Positions 33,860-45,800 of a DNA stretch of 64,000 nt are shown here, in pieces. The stretch spans positions 32,670,497 through 32,734,496 of the forward strand of contig CM075741.1 of the NCBI GenBank assembly GCA_037974335.1, written 5' to 3'. A program made the position numbers and the translations under genes. The DNA comes from Prionace glauca. Its lineage: Eukaryota > Chordata > Chondrichthyes > Carcharhiniformes > Carcharhinidae. A model generated the notes under the pieces. It saw nothing but the letters and a program-made list of their open reading frames with translations. It was not told the DNA's origin and did not search any database. Each line of letters opens with the position of its first letter. Positions within the stretch are counted from its first letter, which is position 1.

Positions 33860-36800
33860 CTTTAGTGAAAATGAAAATATTAGTTTTTGGGCTGCTTTTA
33901 TGTTGGCAATGGTTACATTCATGCATAACATAATACATTGAACACTTTCCTGCCATTCTTTTTTCTGGTCATTACACTGAAGCACAAATAAGACATGTTA
34001 GTTAGTACTGCAACAATCTAAAAAGTTAGAGTCTTACTTAGTATTGCTTTATATGTGATTGTCAATATGTTAAAATTGTTAGCTTAATGTTCTAACTCTT
34101 ATTTGGAAAATAAAATTGTTAGTCAATTTTAAAAATCAGTTCCCTGCAGTCCCATGAGCATAGCAAGCTGGAGCGCTCAATGATCTGATTTGACATCAAG
34201 TACAAAAGAATAAAGATCAAGGGGACGATTCTCCTAGCCCGCTGCACTGCTCTAGCAATGTAATGGGCCAGGGGACATCAGAAGGCTGTTTCATGACCCC
34301 CTGAGCCTCTGTGCGTTTCAGGGGTCAAAAGCTTTAGTGCCATCAGCTCTGCACCTGAAATTGGCATGGAGCTGATTTGAATAGTTAAATTATGAATAGC
34401 ATCATTAAAGGGCCTGGACTGAAGTCTCTGGGCCCACTAGACCATGGTATGGCTCACTCCAACAGGGTTTACTACTACTCCCCATGGCCAGAGATCCTGC
34501 TGGAGGAATCAGAGGCCATGGAGGCCTCCTCCTCAGTAAGTCAGAGTGAGGGGAGCGGCCTCTGGGCAGTGCCAGCATGGCCCCCTGGCAGTGTCCAACA
34601 GGCAAACTGTCAATGGCCGAGGGGCACATTGGCACTGCCCATTGGGCATCGGGCAGTGCCAAGGGGGCAGGGCCTATTGGGGGACAGGGCTCATAGGGGG
34701 TGATCGGTGGGGATATCCCACTGCCACTCTGCACTGGGATTGTTGGCAGAAGGAGGTAAGTTGGTGATCGCGGCTGGCCATTGGGGTCATTATGGTGGAT
34801 GGAGGGGGTCAGGGCTACTGGGGGAGTTACAGCTGCTGGGGTAGGGGGATAATCAGGACTGCCGGGGAGGGTTGGAAGACATCGGGATGGCCGGAAGAAG
34901 CCCATAAGGCTAGCAATGGCGGGGTGATGGCGGGGAGGGGGCGGGTGGTGGTTCAGTGAGGATTCTCCTGTCTGGCCAGTGATCGTGAGCCTGGCAATGT
35001 GGGGTCAGTGAGCATGTGCCAATTTCCATACTGACAGCTCAGCACCTGCACGGTGGCCCGCTCGTCCCTCTGGTGCCGGCCTCTCGAACGGAATAGGCCG
35101 TGTTCTGATTTTGAGAGGGAATCCCGCTAGCGCACTCTGCAGTGCTCGGAAGATTCAATTTGAAAATCCCGCGGAAGAAATTGACAGGAGAGTTACCCCT
35201 GTTTTCACATGAAATGAGGACTTCGAATTTTTTGGGGAGAATCTTGGTCCAGCGGACCCCATGCAGTTATTGGAATTCAGTCAGCTGGTGTCAGCCAGAG
35301 CAGATACTGGGGACGTTCAAATTATACTTAGTGTCTTTCAGTTAAGGTGAACTAATATCAATCAAAATTTCATTTGCTGAATGCTATTCAGTGACTTCAG
35401 CTGGAATAGCCTTTCCATCGTCAAGAGTGACTATTTCCACCTATCTTTGTCATTGCCTCAGCCCATCTGCTGCTCAAACTCTCATTAATGCTTTCATTCC
35501 CTCCAATCTCAAATATACTAGTTCTCTCCTGGCTGGCCTTGCATCTTTCACTCTCCATCAATGTGAATTCTGGTGTCTATAATCCACCTAGCATCAAATC
35601 CTGTTCACTCACCTGCAAGCCACGCACTCCCCCCCATTCCCTACACACACTAACTCAACGTTCGCTGACCTACATTAGCTCCCAGATCTCATAGCAAAAG
35701 TTGTCAAACATGTACTTAAATCTTTTTTTATCCTCAGCCCTCTCTATCTATCTTTACAGATTCGTTACAGCCTTCTAATAATGTTTCATTCCAAAGGTTC
35801 TCGGCCCTTTGTGCATCTCCACCATTAGTAGCTAGTCTGCCTTCGCCCTAAGCTCTGGAATTCTCTCCTAAAACCGAATTGATTCTTCACCTTTCTCCTT
35901 TAGAATTACATTAATTTTCATCTGCTTGCACTCCTGTGAAGTGCTTTAGATTCATCATAGAATCATATAATGCAGAAAGAGTCCATTTGGCCCATTGAGT
36001 CTGCACTGAGAACAATCTCACCCAGGCCCTACCACAGTAACCCCTACCACAGTAACACAGTAACATATTTACCCTGCTAATCCCTCTGACACTAAGCAGC
36101 AATTTAGCATGGCCAATCAATGTAACTCACAGATCTTTGGAGTGTAGGAGGAAACTGGGCACCCAGAGGTAACCCAGGCAGATACGGGGAGAATGTACAA
36201 ACACCACAGAGATAGTCACCCAAGGCTGGAATTGAACCTGGGCTCCCAGTGCTATGAGGCAGCAATGCTAACCACTGTGCCTCCGTGGGGATTTTTTACT
36301 CTGTTAAAAGGACAATATAAATGTGAGTTGTTTTTGGCGCTGAGCAAAAGTGATAGTGACACTGGGAGAAAACTGGACTAAACTCAGCTATGACCATCTT
36401 ATTTTCGTATAAGCTGCCTATATTTAATGTGAAAAGTGGTCATGTTGACAGGTGCAATTTTACACTTTGGGCAGAATTTAACAGGAGTGGAGTTTATAAT
36501 AACTGAAGGGTTGATAGAGAACATATCCTTGCTGATGTTGGCCATCCCTCAGCCATTCAGCAAGTGTTAATTGGCTGGAGGTGCGGCTTCCATTTTATCA
36601 CTCAGGTGGAAATCTTGCATCAGAGAGCGGTTGGCCAAGCTAATTGAGATGGCCACAGCTGGGACTATGGGGAGTCCCCAGTGCCAAAGCCCTGGAGCTA
36701 GATGCAGGTATGTACTGGGGGGTCTTTAGCTGAAAATGCGAAGGGCATCTCCAAGGCGATCGGGAGAATTTGTTAGAGAGGATGGAGGTGGGGCTGGGGG

Positions 36801-39800
36801 GGGGGGGGGGGGAGGAACAAACAAGGGGGAGAGAGGGAAGACCCTGGTTGAGGGAAAGCCCAATGTGGAAAGGGCGACAGAGAAGTAAACCGATTTATTT
36901 GACAGGCCACCCAATCTTCAAACCTGCCCTTAAGGAATGGTTAAATTTTACCCCATAAGTCAGAGGGAGGAAGAGTGATTAGGAGGGGGTGGAGTGGGGG
37001 GGGTGTGTGGGAGGTGGACTTTAATGTTGCCTTGGAGAAGGAAAACATAATCTTGGAAAGCTCCTCAGCAAAAACAGTTCTGTCATTGCCCTTATTTGTG
37101 CTAATATTGTACCTTGAGATATACGATTTCCCCAGTTAAAGAACACCGCTATTGCCAAAAGTGTGAAAATTATGATGATGAAGGGCAGAGCGAAATAAAC
37201 ACCAATAGATCTTCTGATTTTTATTTCTTGTTGCTGATACCTTCCTTCCTTTTTAGGATCGTCCAATCCTGAAATGGCAAATATATAATTGGCATGTTTA
37301 ATTACAATTGATATCATGTTCTCCAAGAGCTTTACTTAAAACATCTTTTGTGTAAAATAGGATGGAACAGATTATATTAATTTATGAGATCATAGTGCCA
37401 TGGGTTAAATAAATTATGTAGCAATGACATAGCTATATAATTGTGCCTAAAAGCTTCCTTCAGATGATTAGACATTGCCCTTGGCCAAATTGTAAGAATT
37501 AAGTGGCACTCAATGAATAGAACTTAGTTATGTTCATTTTAGTTTCAGGAAACAGGAAAAAAATGTCAACCGTAGATTGGGTTTCAGCAATATTACCAGC
37601 TTGCAGAAGGACATGCCAAGTGGAAACAGGGTCTTACTGCCTGGAGTGCAATGAGGATCAGAAGTGATGTAACAATTTAACTAACATCTCAGATTTTAAA
37701 TAAAAAGCTTGTCATCTAAAATATTCAATACTGTAAAATTGTAAAAGAAATTTAAAAACATATATATTGTGCAGAAGTATATTGATGGATTTTATTCAGG
37801 AGCAAAGTATAATAGACACTAGAATAAAAACAGAAAAAGCTGGAGAAACTCAAGATCTTGTTCAGGAGAATGCAAGTAAGAAGCAGAGAAAGTATTCTGA
37901 ATTAAAGGGACAGCTGCAAAAATGAGATTTAAAGTCAGCTAGGTGAGAAGCCAGACATATGACGTAGATCAAAAGTTTGGTGGCACCTTAAACCAGCCTG
38001 TGAAGCAATGGTGTTCTGTTGGCAAGGTGTGAAAGCTTGAATACAAGTGGCAAATCCAAGGCATATTAATATTGAGGGATTGAAATGCTGGAGGTGGATC
38101 CTTGGTGAAAATATGGGAGAGAATGTTCTGCTTCGGGCAAGATTTCAGGCATAAGAACATAAGAACATAAGAAATAGGAGCAGGAGTAGGCCATCTGGCC
38201 CTTCGAGCCTGCCCCGCCATTCAATAAGATCATGGCTGATCTGTCGTGACTCAGCTCCACCTTCCCGCCCTCTCCCCATAACCCTTAATCCCCTCTCTTA
38301 TCAAAAACCCATCAACCCGTTTCTTAAAAATATTTAGCGAGGCAGCCTCCACCACTTCAACGGGCAGAGAATTCCAGAGATTCACCACCCTTTGAGTGAA
38401 GAAGTTCCTCCTCAACTCTGTTCTAAACCGCCCCCCCTTTATCTTGAGGCTGTGCCCCCTAGTCCTACTGTCTTTTTTGAGCGGGAACAGTCTCTCCACC
38501 TCTATCCTATCCATCCCATTCATCATCTTATACGTCTCAATGAGATCTCCCCTCATTCTTCTAAACTCTAACGAGTACAAGCCTAGTTTATTCAGCCTCT
38601 CCTCATAGCTCAATCCCCTCAACTCCGGTATCAGCCGAGTAAACCTCCTCTGCACTCCCTCCAGGGCCAAAACATCCTTGCGCAGGTGCGGCGCCCAAAA
38701 CTGCACACAGTACTCCAGCTGCGGCCTCACCAATGCCCTATACAGCTGCAGCAAGACCTCCCTACTTTTATATTCAATCCCCTTCGCTATGAAGGCCAGC
38801 ATCCCATTCGCCTTCCTGACCACCTGCTGCACCTGCAAGCTGGGTTTTTGCGACTCATGCACAAGGACCCCGAGGTCCCTCTGCACCGTCGCCTGCTGCA
38901 GTTTTTCGCCCCGTAAGTAATAGTCCTTCCTACCATTCCTCCTACCAAAGTGGACCACCTCACACTTGCCAACATTGAATTCCATTTGCCATTTCCTGGC
39001 CCATTCGCCCAGCCTATCTAGATCCTTCTGCAGACTCTCCACACCCTCCGCACAATTTGCCTTTCCCCCAATCTTGGTGTCATCAGCAAATTTCGACACC
39101 CTGCACTCGGTTCCCTCCTCCAGATCATCTATATAAATGGTAAATAGCTGAGGCCCCAGCACCGACCCCTGGGGCACCCCACTAGTCACCAACCGCCAAT
39201 CCGAATAGCATCCATTGACCCCCACTCTCTGCCTCCTATTTGACAACCAATCCTCTATCCACGCTAACACCCTACCCCCAACTCCATGTCCCCTGACCTT
39301 CTGCAATAACCTCTTGTGAGGTACCTTGTCAAACGCCTTCTGAAAATCCAGAAAGACCACATCCACCGGCTCTCCTCCATCCACTGCCCTAGACACATCC
39401 TCATAGAACTCCAGTAAATTTGTCAGACACGACTTCCCTTTAATGAAACCGTGTTGCGTCCGCCCTATCAAGCAATTCCCCTCAAGATGCCTCGCTATTT
39501 CCTCCTTAATGACGGTTTCTAACATTTTACCTACCACAGACGTTAAACTAACCGGCCTATAATTCCCCGCCTTTTGCCTGGCACCCTTCTTAAACAACGG
39601 CGTAACATTAGCCGTTTTCCAATCTTCCGGCACTTCCCCGGAATCCAGCGACGTCTGGAAAATAACCACCAAGGCATCCACTATCACCTCCGCCATTTCT
39701 TTCAGAACCCTCGGATGCATTCCATCCGGTCCTGGGGACTTGTCCACAATCAGCCCCTCCAGTCTGTCGAGCACCACCTCTCTAGTAACAGTAATGTCAT

Positions 39801-42800
39801 TAAGACCCTCCATTCCTACCACCTTTCCATCGCTAACACCCGGCAAATTATTCACGTCCTCCTCCGTGAAGACAGAAACAAAGAAGTTATTCAAGACCTT
39901 AGCCATATCCCTATCCCCTACCACTAGCTCCCCTTTCTCATCCTCTAAAGGACCAACGTTTATCCTAGCCAGCCTCTTCCTTTTTATATATTTATAAAAA
40001 CTCTTGCTATCCTTTTTTATATTAAGTGCTAGCCCAGCCTCATAGCTTCTCCTACCCTCCTTTATCAATTTCTTTGTCAATCTTTGTTGACATTTAAACC
40101 TTTCCCAATCCTCTTCTCGCCCACTGCTCTTAGCTACTCTAAACTTCTCCGCTTTTAATTTAATACTTTCCTTCACCTCCTTCGTTATCCACGGCTTATT
40201 ACCTCTCCTCCTACTGTCCTTTTTAACCATCGGAATAAATTTCTGCTGAGCACCAAGAAAGATCTCCTTAAAGATCCTCCACTGCTCCTCAGCAGACCTA
40301 CCTTCCAACGCGTTCCCCCAGTCCACATTCGCCAATTCTTCTCTCATCCTACCATACTCCCCTCTATTCAAACAAAGGACGCGTGTCTGGGAACCCACTT
40401 TCTCCTCCTCCATCTGCACCAGAAACTCCACCATACAATGATCACTCTCTCCAAGAGGATCCTTCACCGCAAGGTCCCTAATTCTACCCGCCTCATTACA
40501 TAGCACCAGATCCAAGATAGCTCGCTCCCTCGTCGGCTCCAACACACACTGTTCAAGGAAATTATCCCGGCAGCATTCCAAGAACTCCTCCTCGAGCCCA
40601 CCGTGTCCAACATGGGTCGACCAATCAATATGCAGATTGAAATCTCCCATAACTACTGCCGTCCCATTCCTGCACGCTGCACTTATTTGCGCGTTAACAG
40701 CCCGCCCCACCTCCAGATCATTATTCGGGGGCCTATAGACGACACCCACTAGCGTCTTCCTCCCTTTTCTGTTCCTAATCTCCACCCACAACGATTCCAC
40801 TTTCTGCTCCTTGGCTCCGATATCATCCCTTGCTACCACCTTGATACTATCCTTAATCAGCAGAGCTACTCCACCCCCTCTTTCCTCCTGCCTATCCTTC
40901 CTGAACACTTGATAACCCTGTACATTCATCTCCCAGTCCCTGTCACCTTGCAGCCACGTCTCTGTAATGGCCACCAGATCGTATCCATTTGTGTCGATCT
41001 GCGCCATCAGCTCATCCATTTTATTCCGAATGCTTCGTGCATTCAGATAAAGCGCTTTCATCCCAGCCTTCACCTGGACCCTACTTGCCGTAACGCCACC
41101 AATTGGGACATCCTTTGCCTCTTCCCTTACCTGTACCCTATCCTTAACTTTAGACCTCATAGCGTCACCTACCCTCGCACCCTCCCCCCCCCTAATTAGT
41201 TTAAAGCCTTGTCTACAGTCCTCTTTACTCGATTCGCCAGCACTCTGGTCCCAGCATGATTCAGACCAACCCCATCCTGCCCGAACAGGTCCCACCTACC
41301 CCAATACTGGTGCCAATGCCCCATAAATTCGAACCCATTCCTCCCACACCAATCCCTGAGCCACCCATTTACTTCCTTTATCCTATCAACCCTACACCCG
41401 TCTGCCCTCGGTTCAGGCAGTAGCCCAGAGATAACCACCTTGTCGGTTCTATTTTTTAATTCCATTCCCAGCTTCTCATACTCCCTTCCCAGATCCTCAG
41501 TCCGCATTTTGCCTACGTCGCCGGCACCCACATGTACTACAACGACTGGGTTCTCACCCTCCCACTCCAGATTCCTCTGCAGCCCAGATGTGACATCCTG
41601 TACCCGAGCACCAGGCAGACAACACACCCTTCTGTGCACTTTGTCATTGTGACAAAGGACAGTGTCAATACCCTTCACCCCACTATCCCCAATCACTACT
41701 ACGTTCCTTTTCCCCTTCTCTTTGCCTATGTCCTGCTGCATCACTGTACCGTGTGCAGTTTGCTCACCAACCTCTCTTGCCTCGTCCTCTTCCAGACTGG
41801 AAGCAAGAACCTCAAACCTGTTATGCAGGTTAAGAGGCTGAGGCCTCCTCTCCTCACCCCCCTTCCTCCTCCCAGCAGCCCCCTTTTGTCCCTGACCCTT
41901 AGATTTAGCCAGTCTAGGGGCACCCTCTCTCCCCCTGATGAGCCTCAGTGTCTGTAGCTCAGAGGCCAGCTCATCCACCTTGAGCTGGAGCTCCTCCAGC
42001 AACCTGCACTTACTGCAGACATGGTCACTGGGAAGGACCCTGGGGTCCACCAGTTCCCACATCATACAGAAACCACACATCACATGCCCCTCCATTATTC
42101 ACTGTAAATTTTTATGTGAAAAAAATTTTTTCCTTGTTTCTTGCTGTCGTAGTATTGGGGAAAAAAAAAATTTTTTTTTTTTTTTTTTCCTTGTTTTTTT
42201 TCAAACGAACTCACCTGTCCTTTTTTCCTTCCAGCCCTTTTTGATATTAAGCCCTATTAGCTCACTCTGCTTCCCTCTCACTCCACTGCCCGCTCAGACG
42301 CTGCCCGCTTCCTACACCAGGCCTCCTTTTAAACCTAGCGCTGATTAGAAGCAGGCTCGTCCACAACTCGGTTCTAAACTAGCAGTAAAGACAATAAAAT
42401 AAATGCTTTAAACAGTTCTACAAAGAACAAAGTGCTTTAAACTTATTTTAAACAGGTTTTTAACAGGTAAATTCTTAGCTCTCTCTCTCTCTGCTCAGCA
42501 AACAGTGAAAGGCTTCACCGTGTGGCCCTGATAATTAATTTAAATTAAAGGAGCTTCGTCCACAACTCGTTCTAAACTAGCAGTAAAGACAATAAAATAA
42601 ATGCTTTAAACAGTTCTACAAAGAACAAAGTGCTTTAAACTTATTTTAAACAGGTTTATAACAGGTAAATTCTTAGCTCTCTCTCTCTCTGCTCAGCAAA
42701 CAGTGAAAGGCTTCACCGTGTGGCCCTGATAATTAATTTAAATTAAAGGAGCTTCGTCCACAACTCGTTCTAAACTAGCAGTAAAGACAATAAAATAAAT

Positions 42801-45800
42801 GCTTTAAACAGTTCTACAAAGAACAAAGTGCTTTAAACTTATTTTAAACAGGTTTTTAACAGGTAAATTCTTAGCTCTCTCTCTCTCTGCTCAGCAAACA
42901 GTGAAAGGCTTCACATGTTCTTTGAAAGGGGAGTTTGGCAATTCTCATATGGATATCAAAGTTCCAATGAGGCCAGTTCGTTCAGAGTGTGACAAGCATC
43001 TGAGGGGGAATTTGATGAGAAATCTACAGAAGTTGTTTTGGGTGGCATCAATCACTTGGTTTCAGAGTGTGGTTTGCCTGGCCACAATTGGCCTGTTGAT
43101 TTGCACGAGAACGTTACAGAGTCTAAGATAAATTTGTAACTTGTGTTATCCTTACAAATCTCTATAGATCTGTAAAAGGTAGAATTGGTTGAATGAATAA
43201 TGTATTATAGTTAACATTTTCTTGTTTAATAAATATTTTATTATTTTATTACAGGTTAAATGGCAGCCCTGTGACTCTGTTCATCCACCTCTGGAAATAA
43301 ATTATAGAAGCTACAATCTATCCTGCTGGGACCTGACTACACAATAGCAACATGAGAAACAATATGACTCTTCGTCAGAGTTCTGTTTCTCTATACACAG
43401 ATGCTGCCAGACCTGCTGAGCTTTTCTAGCATTTTCTGTTTCTATTTCAGATTTCCAGCATTTGCAGTACTTCGTTCTTATTATATCAGGCATTATGTTC
43501 ACTTTTCCCACTAGATTACAAATGTAACATTAAAAAATGAGTCTGTATCTCCTTGCAATCTGAATATCACACTTAAATGATATGCTATTGAGTATTTTTG
43601 ACCAATCAATTATTTTAATGGATCCCCAAACTCTTATCAATGGTTGCAAGCTTCCAGCCTTTTCTCTCAACTGAAAACGAGATTCCTCTTTAACCAAACT
43701 CCAAGCTTGGACCAAATTACTTGTCCTCTCTTGACATGTCCCCATTGACATTGCCAACCATTCACTTCCAGTCAGACTAGCCTTGCCTGTCCACGGGAGC
43801 CACTGGGTCTCCCATTTTCTTAACATTATTGCAGAGTTTCTCAGGTTCTCAGGCTCAGTGTTAGACGTCACATTCTCCAACTTCCAAAGAGACAGCTTTG
43901 CCAGCTGGAATTTGTGACATAAATTTGTGGCAGCTTCAGAAGCACCAAGAACTACTGCTGAGGGTTGCTACCACCAAACCACATGTTTTCTTAGCCTTAC
44001 AAATGCAAACAGAATTAGGATGACCGTTTTCCTTAAAATATCTATACTATATAGAATAAAATGGTGTTCTCTTTTATGGCATTGTTAAAGTTCTAAGTAA
44101 TAGTGGGCTCATCCATAGGAAAATGCAAATCAGTTTATGTTTTGTGATGCCAGTGGGAATTGAATTAGGGTGCATGGAAAATAATCCAATTCTGGGATTG
44201 TATTATAAACAAAATCTCCTCTGGGGGAATTTGTGAGTTATTTTAGGAAAGTGCAGTTTGAATTTTATGTTGCTAGTGGTGAAAGTGCCTGGGGTTTGGG
44301 AATACTTTCTCCAGACAGTATCAAAATGGAAAGTCCCCTGTTAAGTACCAAAGAGTTTTGTTTCAAAACTCCATGCTTTCTGTTCCAACGCAAAGAAATA
44401 CCTTAACTTAAAACTCAGGAGTCCATTCCTTACAATGCTGGCTTTTCCTCATATTTCCTGCTAATCATATCTCTCAGTTAATAAATACAGCAAACACTAC
44501 CTTAAAGAGATGCGTACATTTATATATTTATATTTATTTATTAATGTCACAAGTAGGCTTACACTAACACTGCAATGAAGTTACTTTCAAAATTCATTAG
44601 TCGCCACAATCTGGCACCTATTCGGGTACACTGAGGGAGAATTTAGCATGGCCAACGCACCTAACCATCGTGTCGTTTGGACTGCGGGAGGTAAGTGGAG
44701 CAGCTGTAGGAAACCCATACAGATATGGGGAGAACATGTAGTGTCCCCATAGCCAGTGACTCAAGCTTGGAATTAAACCCAGGTCCCTGTAGATTAATAA
44801 TCTCACTTTAATTTTTCCCTTCAGATTGTCAGCCCATCACATTTTGTTATGTATGTTTTGCACTATATCTGTGAGCACTTTACATTTACAGTGCTCAAGG
44901 CAACCACAACTCACTAATGATTTTATTGTATGTGAGCTCTTGGGTTAGCATCATTTGCAGAGATATTTCCCTCAGTCCATATCTTTTCTTTCTGACATGT
45001 GTACTAGACCAATGAAAATCATGGAAAAAAAAGCTTGCATCAACTTACTTGCAGATGTGCATACATTTTCAATGCATACAGAGCAACTATAGTTTATGTA
45101 CTGCCGTTCGTCAATGACTGAAATGTAAGAAGTGATGTTGTACAACTTATCCTCCATTTGTATTATGCTGGAATTAGCATTTAAATTGATTCCATTTTCA
45201 ATCTGCCAGTGAAGTTCTGCCAAGGGATACCCAACTGTGGTACAAGAAAGACCTTTCTCATCACCTCGGTTGCTTTTGGTGACTTGCGGTATGGCATATC
45301 TGGCTGAAAACATGTTTTACAAGTTTAATGTTGCAACTTCAAGTTAGTGATGTACAGCTGGATTTAACAAGATCAGTTCCAATAGCATCACAAACATTAT
45401 AGGTTGAGTTTCCACTGATTCATGATGACCTCTTTAAAAATGACAGGTGGGACCATTTCTGGGATTTCCAATCCTACCGCTGGGCTGTTTGACTTCCAGA
45501 AGTGCCTTTAAAGGATGCTGGCTTGTGACCATCAAACATTGACAGCAGGAACTCCCCATTCATTGTGGAGCTCCACACATCCTAGTCCTCCAACATACTC
45601 ATGGAGTTGGGCACAGTCTTTCATGAGTCATTGTTCATCCCCTTCCAAAGGTCTCCTCATGAACCCTACTTTTCACAAGGGGTCTTTTAAAAAGGTGATT
45701 GCCAAAGATCCTCTTCAAGCTCTTTATAACAAACTATGCCCCTGCACCCACCCCCATAGCCCCTCATTCCCCCAATGTCAAATCATGGCATCCTACCCAT

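Larger units (their letters stand above)
38151..42914 (-). mobile_element. Structurally intact CR1-like LINE
   Basis: 4.76 kb on the minus strand in a gene C intron. From its 5' end it has 198-bp tandem repeats (42914-42358), a leader, ORF1 (42095-41196), ORF2 (41295-38251) and a 3' end closing with a short tail made of ATGTTCTTA-like units (38151-38170). Both ORFs are uninterrupted, so the copy may have been recently active. No convincing target duplication was found, which is common in CR1. Truncated relatives occur at 7024, 12463 and 63303. Confidence 0.9.

Noticed and set aside
34405-34905. 166-codon proline-rich minus frame
   Set aside because: Explained by GC-rich composition, with other frames equally open and no motif.
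39574-41957. Plus-strand frames within the intact LINE
   Set aside because: Antisense shadows of ORF1 and ORF2.
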